A DNA stretch of 64,000 nt from assembly GCA_010093685.1 (NCBI GenBank), contig MU006221.1, forward strand, positions 1,581,491 to 1,645,490, read 5' to 3'. The notes under the pieces are model-generated. The model did no database searches, was not told the DNA's origin, and saw only the letters and a list, made by a program, of their open reading frames with translations. This stretch comes from Ophiobolus disseminans (taxonomy: Eukaryota; Ascomycota; Dothideomycetes; Pleosporales; Phaeosphaeriaceae). A program made the translations under genes and the position numbers. This document shows positions 33,225-44,592 of this stretch, piece after piece (position 1 is the first letter of the stretch; every line of letters starts with the position of its first letter).

Positions 33225-35937
33225 CCTTTGTCGCACTCTCAGGCCATCCTTAGAATACTTCTCCATTGGATCTTCGTGTCAAGAAGTGGCTGCGTGATTA
33301 CGTCTGAGAGTATTGATTCTCCATCCTAGAGCCCGCCTAGGGGCTTGGAGCTCAGCAGCTCAGCACCATGTCAAAGCCGTAGGCGTCGCAAAAGTCACAG
33401 CCCCATGCCCTAGAGTAGAGTATGATCGTGGCAAACGTCATAATTTTGCGATTACTACCATGGAGTAGTACCTGACGTTGGAAGATGGCGTCGTGAAGTG
33501 CATGCACGAAAGTATTGCCCAGAGATTTTTTCAGCCCAGTCACACATCCGAACCACACAAGGACGTTGTTGAGAAGTCTGGTAGCGGAACCAGTCGTTGC
33601 CGTCCTCTCCGCCGGTATCAACGTTTGGTGTAGTGGTCTTGGCTGGCCAAGCCATAGGGCTACAAGCCATCACGATGCGAGCGGTGGGGTGAGGTCGACT
33701 AGGAGGTTTACGCAAAGCCAAAACATGCAATGGATCTGCTACTTGGATCAGCCCGGGGTAGTGCATTCTTCGAAGAACGCTGAGAGGTCCAAAGTGGATT
33801 TCCCAGACTCGATGTGGACGTGGTGCGGGGAAGACTCTTGGCGGCGCTCTGGTCGGGCCTTTGAACGTGACACATAGGAACGCCGAACGGCACTTTCCAC
33901 GATGTCGGAGAAGGCTTGCGTTGTTGTAATGTGCCAAGAGTGGAATCTAGTTCAGCTCTCGATTGACGGCTGTATGATCGCCTTGTTGCTGGTTGGTTGC
34001 GACAGCGTTAGTAAGCCTACAGTCTGTCTGTATGGTGCTTTCTCCACCACGACGTGTAGATCAAGAGAATCGGGTTGCCGATCATCCGAATGCCCATCTT
34101 CAGCTAGGTAGTAATCCCAGTGTAATGCTCGGTATGTCCTCCAGCCAGAGGCGGATCATCTTGGCAGCTCGGGCACTGGTTAGCTTGGCTTGAGCTACGT
34201 TAGCGCTTCCAAATATAACTTCCTGTGTATGACGATCGTTTAGAAGGCGCTCTCCTGTGATTGACCAGAAGACAGAGTTTATGGCGGGGATCGTGAACTG
34301 GGACGAATGCGGCCTCATTGTGCTCAACGTGGTGGCAAATGCATGAGTTGTAGACATGCGGGGAAAGGAGACGAGCCTTAGTCTAAGGCAATGCAAACGC
34401 TCCGCGGATCGTGTATGAAGGTCCTGGGGGCCTGAGAGACTGCTGCTCGTCTTCCTTCGAAATCATGGTACATACCAAAAATTTCAGGAGACTCTGCACG
34501 ACAAAAACCTCGACTTGTTGGGAATTTATCCATAGATTCGGTAATGTCTCGACCTGGAAGTAGGGATGGCCCATTGGGACCGTAACAGGCCTTACAGTCC
34601 AGGAACAGACATGTAGCTGTCGTCGAAGGCCGAAACTGGCGTATCAAACCCGGTCTTCCGGTTAGCGCACGGCTGGACAAAGCTTCGCATCGCCAAGAGT
34701 ATATTCCGGTGAAGTCTCCGCTGGGCAGGCTTCAGCTGTATGCTGCTGCTAGCAGGCATCAGCGATGACAAGAGAGACTGAAACCCAAAAGCCAAAACGC
34801 CAGCAGTGCGACAGGCATGCCGGTGATGACGATGAACATGCTTCTTACCCCTCACGTCAATACGAGGACGAACCATCGGCAGGAGGTCGACACTTTTCTA
34901 ATTTGTCATTCTTCCACAGCAAACGACAGACGCCAGGGGCGGGTCAGACAGCTCTCTCCTCCGCCGCCATACCCACGGCGTCCACTGCCTTGGAAACGCC
35001 TCCAGCACTTGGAGTGGGCGATGCATAAGGCATGAGAGCTGTAGGCGGTGCCGTCTTCCCGCCAGTCACGTGTCGTGCTGGGGGTGCAGGAAGACTAGAG
35101 CAGCCGCATGATAGCCTCGCGGTTTGGTGATGAGGGAGCGATCGACGATGGGGTTACTTGAGTGCAACATGGCTTGGGTGGGCGGACAAGGGCAGCGCAG
35201 TATTCGAGTCGTGTGCGTCCCTTATGGATTTCATGTCAGCGCTTCCATCTTCGTCTTCTCCGGCTTTACCTTGACACGTCGTAGGTAGTTTCCTGCGAGG
35301 CCGCTCTATGAGTTCCATCGGCCCTCGTCTCGGATCAAGGTCTGTCCTGGTGGTGTCTCCTTTGTCTGCTTCGTGCTGTTCATTCCTCCTCTATCGTAAA
35401 ACGTTGTTGTCGTCCTCGTTCATGCTTAGGCACCTGGAAAGCTATTCCTCTACTCGTCTATTCCTTTGCAGTTGGGAGAGTCAGAGTGAGCACTCAGAGT
35501 GAGCACCCACTGTTGCAAGATGTCGGCCGACCTTGTATGCCGGTGTGGGACGCGCGTCTTGGTACAAACTGCAGTCGTGACGCGACGAGCGGCATGTGTG
35601 CGCGTCGCCGCACCGTCAACGCGTACGACATCTGTATAGTTGCAAGAGTGAACCATCTGCAATGGTGCTGTCGATGGATGCTGACTCGACTGTGGCATCC
35701 ATGGTCTATCTTGCATCACGATAAGCCAGCCCATACTGCTTCAGACGGTTTGGGACGGGTCACGCGACAAGCTATCTTCAGTGACGTAATTCCAGGGTCC
35801 GTGCCGCTGAGCTCAAACACTGCGCCCCGCCGTCTATCAAAACCAAGGCAGCAACCATCAACACCACAACACTCCCATCGCCTCTCCCACAGCCAAAGCC
35901 ACCACCTTTCAAACGACACCCACCAAACAACGACAGC
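33225..35937. other. 2.7-kb gene-poor region
   Basis: Open frames on both strands here are short and overlap each other, with no motif, signal peptide or splice structure that I can support. No repeat shared with other parts of the window was noticed. Confidence 0.45.
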
Positions 35938-36336
35938 ATGTTCAACTTCTTCCTCGCAGCTGTTCTTCAGCTCTCCATGTTCCTGCTCGTCGAAGCCGCG
36001 CCCGTCTCCGCTCAGTCAGCAAAGCCATGGCAGGCCGGTACAGGTGGCGGCATCGTCGGATTCATCGTCCTGGTCCTGGACATCATTGCATGGAGTAAGT
36101 CGGACCGCTTCTTCGCTGTCTCGTCACATTACTTCCCTGTGGAAGTGCTGTCATCACGTGGCCAAGGCTGACATGTTTGTGCTGCAGTTGAGATCTTCAA
36201 GAGCAATCGCACTGTGCCCAACAAGGTCCTTTGGGCCCTTATAGTCTTCCTCTTCCCCGTTGTCGGCATGCTCATCTACTACCTCTTCTCCAACCGCGCC
36301 GCCCACAACACCTACGAGCCCATCCCGAACGTGTAA
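35938..36336 (+). CDS. small two-TM protein with PLDc_N-like domain
   Basis: Exons 35938-36094 and 36188-36336 with a 93-nt intron (GTAAGT..GCTGAC..TGCAG) give 101 aa. A hydrophobic leader (MFNFFLAAVLQLSMFLLVEA) acts as a signal peptide or first TM segment. The core GGIVGFIVLVLDIIAWIEIF and VLWALIVFLFPVVGMLIYYL matches the short PLDc_N module, which in bacteria precedes cardiolipin-synthase domains and also occurs alone in fungi. The C-terminus is a short polar tail (SNRAAHNTYEPIPNV). The intron falls inside the domain, and the protein is recognisable only after splicing. The role is unknown; no phospholipase domain is attached. Confidence 0.82.
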
Positions 36337-36781
36337 ACGAACAAGCCTATCAAACAACGGCGGCTCTGACGTCTTGAATGCGTCAGAGGGATAAGAACGG
36401 TAAACGAAATATGGCTGGATTGGCCTCGGTATGAGAGCGAAATTGAGAAGCTTGGAGAGAAGCAGTACGGTGGTAGCTCATTATATCATGCTAGCGGGTA
36501 GCGTACACGGTCTTTTGCAGCCTTTGATGCACTGTAAATCATACAGGCTTTTTCGTTATTAAATATCTAGCAATTGGTCGGATATCTTGACTTTTTTGCA
36601 AGTCTCGTTCATTTGCCTCCCTCGGGTGAGCGCCCAGGTGAGGGCAAATGCAATTGCACGTGCTCACACTTGACTCACGTAGCGTCGCTTGGCTTCGTCC
36701 TCTATCACCTACAATACAGCGCTTGAACAACCCTCCACGTGCCCACAAGCGCAATTCACAGCTCTCGAGAACTGGATCTAA

Positions 36782-37938
36782 GCCTATAGCAGGCGAGCCG
36801 CTTGACTACAAGCGCATTCGCCAGTACGTGAGCCATGTAATTACATACGAACGTGTGCTAACACTTCTACGGGAGCAGATCCATCAATCACCCGCTTGAC
36901 CATACAAAAGCGGCCTTGAGTAACGAATTGGACACTGCCGTACAAGACACCGAAGAGCTCCACCAGTTGCGCGCACAGACGAGGGATATAGAACTATACA
37001 GATCATAATGAGATTGTTGTTGAACTTTCTAACGCGTGTTAGGCCGTGCACGCGCGTGCTGCTGATGTTGGGAACCCATCTGTCGTCATCACAAAGGACG
37101 ACTGCTATGCTCTCGCGACAGCTTTCCAAGCCGCTATGCCTCGCGCAATGCGAGATCGCGTGTATTGCTACTTGATCTTATCCATCGATGACGAACTAGC
37201 ACTTACCACCACGAAATACACGCTGAGCTTCTGCAAGCAAGTGCATTGGGTTTGGCCTTCCAGTGTTGGCTACGACTTCCGAAGCGAATGCATTGAGATG
37301 TACTTTGAGTAGATGACACCCTTGTTCGAGGGTTCGGACATACTAAGAATCTGCGAGCGAATCGCCTCCGATGACAATAGATGTGGCGTCATACCAATCA
37401 ACCATATACAATCCTGTCAAGTCAATTTTACGCAAGATCATCCTGGACCGCACTTCTTATGTGCAACCGAGGAACGCGCAAGATGTTACGATCAACTCAA
37501 AACTTTCCTTGATCTCAAGCATACCTCAGCTCAGATTAAATTCACCATCGATATGTGCGGTCAAGGAGACTGGCGCAAGATTAGGTCTCCTAGTCATTCA
37601 TCTGGAAGTTCTGGGACCGTTACTTCTATCTATACAAGGAGAAAGGCCTCGCTTTCGAAGTATATGTGGCGTCTGATACCGAAGAGCCTGAGGAGGCAGG
37701 GCGGAATATCACCTTTTTGTGGGATATGACTCTGGAGGCGTTGATGAAAAAATTGGGCGAGTGGGAGGACGCTGCCGGTGGTAATTCGGAGAGGCTAAGT
37801 TTCTTTGACTTGAGGGATGCATCGATGGATGTCTTTGGCGTGTACCTTGAGAATCTTGAGTTCACCGACAAAGGCGATCGCGACTTCCCAACGAACATCT
37901 TGATGAGCCCGAGCGAGATATCTAAAAGGGCTCGATAG
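36782..37938 (+). pseudogene. broken hypothetical gene with in-frame TAG and frameshifts
   Basis: Coding-like pieces lie in order on the plus strand. They are a helical segment (KRIRQYVSHVITYERVLTLL) that shifts frame into ALSNELDTAVQDTEELHQLR, then VVITKDDCYALATAFQAAMP to SECIEMYFE, a TAG at 37310-37312, the same frame continuing (DILRICERIASDDNRCGVIP, NHIQSC), and, after a shift near 37590, IWKFWDRYFYLYKEKGLAFE to a stop at 37938. An intron-like end (TCTAACGCGTGTTAG, about 37029-37043) is present. The pattern (catalogue-type DUF protein with MYY..F, HI.. and WDR blocks) recalls an expanded Dothideomycete family of unknown function. I judge it a pseudogene. Confidence 0.55.
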
Positions 37939-38200
37939 CTTCGGTGAGATGGAGCCTTTGTGGGCGTCGCACGCCTCTTCACGTCTCCGTTTTGAGAACG
38001 ACAGGCTTGGGCAATGTGGGACTTTACAGGCGTTGAATGGTAATTTTCTGTAGTCTTTCATCTCACTTGCTCTCTAGCAACTCAAGACACGACACCAGTG
38101 CAGAATCTCAACTGCGGGGCCTTTCTTTCCGTCTTCGACTCCCCGTAGCTCCTTCATCTCAGTTAACTCGACGTAGGCTCGCCAAATTGTGTTTGGATGC

Positions 38201-39680
38201 TTACACCTTCCCCAATAGCCCCTCCGGCATCACCGCCTTGCTCGCGAGCGCAATGAGTCCACCCACCACGCTCACCACACCACTGAATATAGCCACCTGC
38301 TCAAAGCCACCATACCGATCAATTAACGCGCCATTGACCGGAGGCCCAATCAAGACAGCAAACGCTGACAAACCCAACCCCATGCCCATGTACGTGCCAA
38401 AGTTCCTCGGATCATCCGTGCAAGCCGAAATAGCCGCAGAAGCAGATGAAATAATCGTACCGCTCGCGAACCCAAAAAAACCCGCATACACGATTATCCC
38501 AGCATTTGTTTTCGGTGCATTGATGCAAAAGACCATGATGCCCGTGCTGACACCCGCGAATGTGAAGAGATTCAACTTCCCAAGCTTGTCGGCCAGTATA
38601 CCGGGAATAATGCGTCCAAACGTCGAAGCTGCGTTGATAATCGCAAGTAGATACGCGGCAAGTGTCGCACTCATGCCCCTACTCACCGCATACGTCGGGA
38701 TGTAAAACACCGGCGTCCACATACCCATCATCATAAAGAACAGCGCCGTAACAAGCAGCACATACTTGCGATCCTTCCACGCCGCCCCGATGAATCTCGT
38801 GGTCTTGCGCGGTGGCACGCGTGGCGTTATGACAAGACAGGCAAAGAGCATAAATGGCAGGATAGTGAAAGCGACGATGCGGATCGACCAGCTAAAGCCG
38901 ATGGTGCTGTCGTTTAGGAGCTTAGATAGCACGATGGGGAAGATGACGCCGCCGATAGAGGAGCCTGAGATAGTGAGGCCGAGGGCGGCGGCGCGGCGCT
39001 TGTCAAAATATTGCGCAACGATAGCGAAGGCGGGGAATTGTAAGAATGCGACGGATGAGCCCATCAGTAGGCCTTGAGCAAGCATGAATTGGTACTGCAG
39101 GTAGGACGTTAGCTTTCGTCTGCATATCTGTGTGCAAGATTGAGACTTACGTATTCAGTGCAAAGACTAACCATCATCAAGCCGAGAACATACGTTATCG
39201 TCGCAGGTCTCATGATCTATCATGCCGTCAGTCAGCACACCAAAGTCTCATCTCGGTTCCTGGCTATATAAGAAGCACCAAAACGAAAACTTCGGAGTCA
39301 CTCACCCAAGCCCCATGCCGATCAAACATGGGTCCTCCAATCGCACCACCCGCAAACTGGATAAAGCTCGACACACTACCTATCCAAGCGATCTGGTCCG
39401 GCGATCGATCGCGTAGTTGATGGGTGGAGTAGTACTCTTGCAAGACGCCAAAGCAGCTAGTGAAGCCCAGGCAGCCAAAGCATATACAGAAGCCGCCGAA
39501 GGCATTGAGCCAGGCGACGGTGCCGCCGTCAGGGGCGGGATCGAAAGGGGGAGTGTCATCGGAATAGGTGGCGCTGTCGACTGGATGCCCTGGGAGAGCT
39601 TTCTCGTTGTCTGTGATGGGAGAAGCAGAGTTTGAGATGGTTGGAGGGGGGGAATTGGGGAGTGTTGGAGTTGGAGACAT
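38201..39680 (-). CDS. MFS monocarboxylate-type (MCT) transporter
   Basis: Exons, complement of 39306-39680, 39151-39216 and 38201-39094, give 444 aa; introns are 89 and 56 nt with GTGAGT and GTAAGT donors. The N-terminal tail is Pro/Ser-rich and cytoplasmic, then PAPDGGTVAWLNAFGGFCIC carries the MCT-family D-G-G/W signature before TM1. Further family blocks are SPDQIAWIGSVSSFIQF, GSSVAFLQFPAFAIVAQYFD, KRRAAALGLTISGSSIGGVI and AASTFGRIIPGILADKLG, with about 12 hydrophobic segments. Fungal MCT-like carriers often move carboxylates or related organics, but many have no assigned substrate. It is transcribed divergently from a Zn2Cys6 regulator 308 bp away. A TATATAAG on the minus strand at 39791-39798 fits its promoter. 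Confidence 0.92.
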
Positions 39681-39988
39681 GGTGAGTGGGTGGACTTGAG
39701 AAAGCCAAATTCTGATTGCGAAATGCAATTTTGGAGGGATGAGAGAGATGAGAAGGCTGATAAGCAATAAGGAAACGTATTTTGCAACTTCTTATATACA
39801 GCAGCCTTTGGAGTCGTGCTGTCATTGCAAAGGAGAAAAGGTTCGGCGATAGAGAACGTGGTGTGGCAGTGGAACATTCTGATTCGTTGTTCCATCCGAG
39901 GCCGATCGGACTACCGATTTTTATCTCCGCGCTACCTTCCCACCCTCCGTCATTTATCATAACCTCTCGCCTCACGTCACAGAGAACA
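39681..39988. promoter_or_regulatory. divergent promoter of the MCT transporter and Zn2Cys6 factor
   Basis: This is 308 bp between the two ATGs. It has a TATATAAG pointing toward the transporter (39798-39791) and a pair of CGG/CCG elements near 39902-39916. The arrangement suggests common control of both genes by the factor itself. Confidence 0.6.
39907..39916. promoter_or_regulatory. candidate Zn2Cys6 binding site, CGG-N4-CCG
   Basis: CGGACTACCG is an inverted CGG pair with 4-nt spacing, overlapped on its left by CCGATCGG. Family knowledge: dimeric Zn2Cys6 proteins read CGG triplets at fixed spacing. It lies 73 bp upstream of the regulator ATG. Confidence 0.4.
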
Positions 39989-42280
39989 ATGGCCGACAAC
40001 CTTCGCAAACGCAAACGCGCTGCCATGTAAGTGCAACATATAGTTGTTTCTACGCGCTTCGAATGGTGCTGATCTACTACAGCTCGTGCATACTATGTCG
40101 GAAGCGGAAAATACGTTGCAATCGAGAGACGCCTTGCAGCAACTGCGTCAGGTCGAAAAATGCGGCATGCGTCTATGAGGCTGATGTACCCACCAGGGTA
40201 ACACCTACAGGCACTGCGCCGCTCCAGCCGCGGCCAGCTGAACCACCTGTGTGTAAGTCGGTCGTGGAACGCTTCGCAATTCTTATGAGGTTCTATCGCG
40301 AAAAGTCCGCATACTACTTCAGGCGTAACTCAAGCTCAATGAGATTCACTAACGGCGCCTTGGTGTGCAGGGACTACACCAGCTGTTCTAACCCCAAATT
40401 CTACCACCAGCACCACCTCTATTGAATTGGAGTCCATGCGGAAACGCATTTTAGAATTGGAACACCAATTGTCAAATGCTCATACGCCCATTCCAGCTCC
40501 TACACATCCAGTCCACGTCACATCTAGTCTCTCGGCGTCTATCGACATATTGCAAGATAGTCGCGCATTTGGCCACGTGCACGCGATTGCCAGGGGTATT
40601 TCGCACAAGAATCGGGTGTTTGGCCAAAGCCACTGGATGAACGGCTTCGTCGTCTTCCGCGACTTGATAGAGATGATAGAACCGAGTTTCCGGAACCCAT
40701 CGTCGAGCATGCTATCTGGACTCCACCGAGCCAAAATGCTTGCACGAGTCATCAAGTCCCAGCGTTCCCCTGAATGGCCCACATTACCGACAAACGTTCT
40801 GCCGCCAATGGATCTGTGTGACGCGCTTGTAAAGCTTTACCTCCGGACTATGGAGCCACTTTACCGAGTACTGCACGTGCCTACTTTCCAACAAGAATAT
40901 GAGGCAGTGTGGACTAACACAGACAAACCCAGCACATCTTTCATGATGCAGCTGAAGATAATTTTGGCAATTGGCGCGATATTCCATGACGAGAAATGTT
41001 CAATGCGAGCTGAGGCTACTTGTTGGATATACGAAGTGCAAACATGGTTGTTGTCACCAAACTCTAAGTCACGGTTGGGCATACAAAACCTTCAGACTAG
41101 TATCCTACTACTTCTCGCCAGAGAGATGATTGACGTGGGCTCCGAGCTAATATGGATCTCAGCTGGCTCTTTACTCCGTGAAGCAATCTACATCGGCTTA
41201 CACAAAGATCCAGCTCAATTACCTCGCATGAGCATCTTCAAATCAGAAATGCACCGCCGTATTTGGAATACTATCCTGGATTTGAACCTACAAGCTAGTC
41301 TAGTCTCAGGCGGACCTTGTCTTTTTTCCTTGGAGGACTTCACCACTGAACCGCCAGGTAACTACAGCGATGAGGAACTTGTGGCTAGCGATCCACACGC
41401 AATGCCAGACCACGTCTTCACTGAAGCCTCGGTTGCCATTGCGCTTCGAAATACCCTCCCAGTCCGCCTGACAGTGGTCAAGTTCCTCAACGATGTAGCC
41501 AGCACTGGCACCTACGAAGAAACCCTTCGCATCGACACTGAGCTGCGAGCATCCTACAAAGCACTACGCCGCACGTTGCAAGCTTACGCGACCAACGATG
41601 CACTATCATCAAAGTTCGCTACCGATGCCATCGACTTCATAATGCACCGCTACATCTCCTCTCTCCACATCCCGTACTTCAACGCTTCCCTCCACGAAGC
41701 CATGTACGCCTTCTCGCGCAAATCCGTCCTCGACACATCTCTCCAGATCTGGAAGCTCGCAACGAGCCCAGGACGCCCACCACACAGCCCCACCACTACT
41801 GAGCCCGACATCGCGCGCCTCTGTCGCTGCGGCGCAGGTTTCTTCCGCGCCTTCACTTTCCACGCCTCAACCTTCCTCGTCGTCGAGCTACGCTCCCAAA
41901 TCCTAGAAGAAGACAGCGTCCCACGACCAGATCTTCTCAACATACCTCTCGACGCTACGAATATGGTTCTTCGCGCGATTGAAGCCGGCGAGACGAGCGT
42001 GAAGGGATACATCCTCCTGAGTGTTCTCGCGGCGCAGATCGACGGCATCGAGCGACGCGTCGGCGAAGAGGATATACCGGCGCTGCTTGGTGGCGCTGCT
42101 GAAGTAGCGCTGCAGCGATGTATACCCATGCTAGAACGAATTGCGGGGCAAGGGACGGGCGGTGTTGATAGTCAGACGGAGGAATTTGACTTCCAGATTT
42201 CGCCAGATTTTATGGAAGATTGGGATTTGGTTATGTCGGACATGTTTAATTTCGATGGCGTGGATGCGTTTTTGACATAA
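39989..42280 (+). CDS. Zn(II)2Cys6 transcription factor with fungal-specific TF domain
   Basis: Exons 39989-40026, 40083-40252 and 40371-42280 give 705 aa. The first exon encodes a basic NLS-like start (NLRKRKRAAI). The cluster has Cys15, 18, 25, 31, 34 and 42 (spacing 2-6-5-2-7; ISCILCRKRKIRC..CSNC). Removing the 118-nt second intron (GTAAGT..CACTAAC..TGCAG) gives PPVWTTPAVLTPNSTTSTTS, then a coiled stretch IELESMRKRILELEHQL, as expected between cluster and effector. The fungal-specific domain spans about residues 205-420 (LYLRTMEPLYRVLHVPTFQQ, RLGIQNLQTSILLLLAREMI, SEMHRRIWNTILDLNLQASL). The C-terminus EFDFQISP..NFDGVDAFLT is acidic and aromatic, a possible activation region, and a decayed copy of it lies at 24.8 kb. 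The likely target is the divergent transporter. Confidence 0.93.
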
Positions 42281-43771
42281 GTGGTTGCTGCTCTCTAGTA
42301 AGTCACGAAAGCTGGAATACACATTGTATTGTTATCATCATCTTTTGCAACTAAAAACTCCTTACACTATGTCTGTAATCCACTAACCCGCCTCGGTCGG
42401 CCAAATGAAGCTGGATTCCACAGATGAGGATACACTGTCTTGTCTATCTACAGAGATTTTTTAGAATTTAGAACCTTTTCTATATAGGCAGATGTATTCG
42501 TCCAGCTCAGCCTTTTTTCCGGCTTTCTTGACTTACCGAGACCTCCACTCGGGTACTTTGGAGCTATGGATTACGGCACAGTCTTGGCTTCCTATTTGCT
42601 TATTCTGGCTACCCTTGCTGAGAGTTGGTTGTGGATATCAATAACCGCCGAGTGGAAGGGCCGAGATGTAATACAACAGGCTGGATGTACTCAAATATCC
42701 GCGCATCCGCTGAACTGGCATGCCATGGGCCTGACCTTCAGGATAATATCGTTTGAAAGCGCTGCGAAAGCTAAGATGCAATGCCAGTAACGTTTCCGGA
42801 ACTGTGCAGCGCTGAAGTGTAGCTTACGATGTCTCGACGCGTTCGTCGAGTTCGAAGTCTGAGGAGCAGATATCCTTATAGTCGTCGATGAGGTTCTGTG
42901 CGCTTCGACCCTCATATCCAACCCGTGTGTTGATTACGTCGCTGTTGTCTCTGAACCGCTTGATGCAGATTGACAAAGCTAGAGGCGTCGCGTAGTTGAA
43001 CACGACATACTCGACATCGATGGCCTATATCTGGACGTCACCCTTTATGTCACAAGTGACGAGATTGAACAGAAATCGTACTGATTCTTCTATTCGGTTC
43101 CGGTCTTCGATGGAGGTGACACTTGCATGATCCCAGATGCATAACCTGCGTAGGGTCTACAGTGTCAAAGAGAATGAAGCGATAGCCGCTTACAGCTGAA
43201 AACATAGCAGCTCTTGGAATAAATGGGTGTGGCTGCACGCGGCTTCATCGTGCTTATACCAGCAACCTCGAGGTTTAGGTCTTTCGTTGAATTGTGGTCT
43301 TCGTCGCGGCTATCATTCTAGATTTACGGCTTCACCGCCTAGTTTCAAGCGCGAAGGTTGTTAAGGTTCTTTTAGACTTGAACTAAATCGCAATACTGTA
43401 GCCTGGAGGTTCTCAAGGTAGTCTCATCACTTGCGCACAGCGACTTAATGGCTTGCGCCTGCTTTGTCTCCGAGCATGCTGACTTCCCATCTCATCTTAT
43501 CTCATGGCCACGCGTAACATTATTCTTAAAATTGCAGTTATCGCCATAACGGGTCCATGCGAGCACTGCTGACGATGTACGGTATTAGTAGTACTCTTAT
43601 ATGTGTTGATGAATGATTGCTCGAATCGAGTGGATGACATGCACGATGGCCAGCTTTTGTCGGCTGATGCAGGCTGCTTGCTGGTGACAAAAATATCTGC
43701 GTCACCCGCCTTGCTTGGAAGAATGGGTGGCAAACGGATGATTTGCGTGGTATTGGTACGGCATTCATGAA
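42281..43771. other. 1.5-kb spacer
   Basis: No supported gene. A single copy of the TAGCCTGGAGGTTCTCA repeat lies near 43398. Short ORFs have no coding character. Confidence 0.45.
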
Positions 43772-44119
43772 CTACGCTTTGCCTACATCTACCTCATCGT
43801 CACCTCCCTCTGCCTCTACACCTTCATTAGACTCGCCCACCGCTTCCTCCCGGACCTTCTCTTTAGTGACTCCCAAATCACTTGTAGCAATTCTCTTCGC
43901 AGCCGTTGCTAGCCTCATGCGGCGAGCCATGACCAACGCTCCAGCATATGCCGTGGCAGCAACGTCAGGACTCTTGTCGTCTCACTCCATGGCCAAGTCG
44001 ATGACCTGTTGCTTCGTGTAGTGGTGAGGAATAGACTCGCCGCGCTGCTTTCGGACGATGGCTGTCAGCTCTCTCTTTCTGAAGTCGCTGTTGTAGTCAC
44101 GTGCTGTCTCGGAAGACAT
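43772..44119 (-). pseudogene. small hypothetical gene with one in-frame TGA
   Basis: From the ATG at 44119 the frame encodes MSSETARDYNSDFRKRELTA..YTKQQVIDLAME (45 aa), TGA at 43982-43984, then continues in the same frame with DDKSPDVAATAYAGALVMAR, KRIATSDLGVTKEKVREEA and an acidic tail (GGDDEVDVGKA) to TAG at 43772. Uninterrupted it would be 114 aa plus the stop position. Composition and codon use are alike on both sides. A GTGAGA at the TGA could serve as a donor, but no acceptor restores a better protein. The family is unknown; the basic N-terminus and acidic tail suggest a small nuclear or cytosolic protein. A nonsense allele is the simplest reading. Confidence 0.55.
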
Positions 44120-44418
44120 GGTGTGGAACAAGTAGCTGTTGAGAGGATGAAACGTGTGTTGAACCCTATATACAATTAGGATATTGTTTGCGTATCCATC
44201 ATGACATGCATTTGCGAGCCTTGATGGACGTTTGTTAAGATGTGCGGTGATTGCTAGAGGTGATGCGTGAAACGAAGGAGAGCCAATAGCTAGGAGTTCT
44301 TAGTACACTTGTATCAGTAGGCAATGAAGTCGACACTCAACCGATTTGCGGAAGTCCAACCTACGACAGGTCTGGTGATTGGTGACGGCCTCTCAGGTGC
44401 TCTAAACTTTATCAGGAA

Positions 44419-44516
44419 GCCTGTATATCCTCACAACACTATCAAGTTTATATTGAAATGTAATGAGAGTGTGAAGGTAGACAAGACTCTGCATAGAAGG
44501 AAGCAAGTTGTTGCAA
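44419..44516. repeat. MITE-like repeat, copy A
   Basis: It begins GCCTGTATATCCTCACAAC, has the partner GTGTGAAGGTAGACA about 50 bp inside, and ends TTGCAA. It lies next to the 3' end of the chitin-binding gene. Confidence 0.65.
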
Positions 44517-44592
44517 TATCTTATTTACATTGGCATATTAACTGCCACCAGATGCATCCCCCAATACGGGCTCGTTCGTAATATACCATCCA

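Noticed and set aside
33455..33937. 160-aa minus-strand ORF
   Set aside because: It has no domain, signal or splice support and overlaps equally open plus-strand frames.
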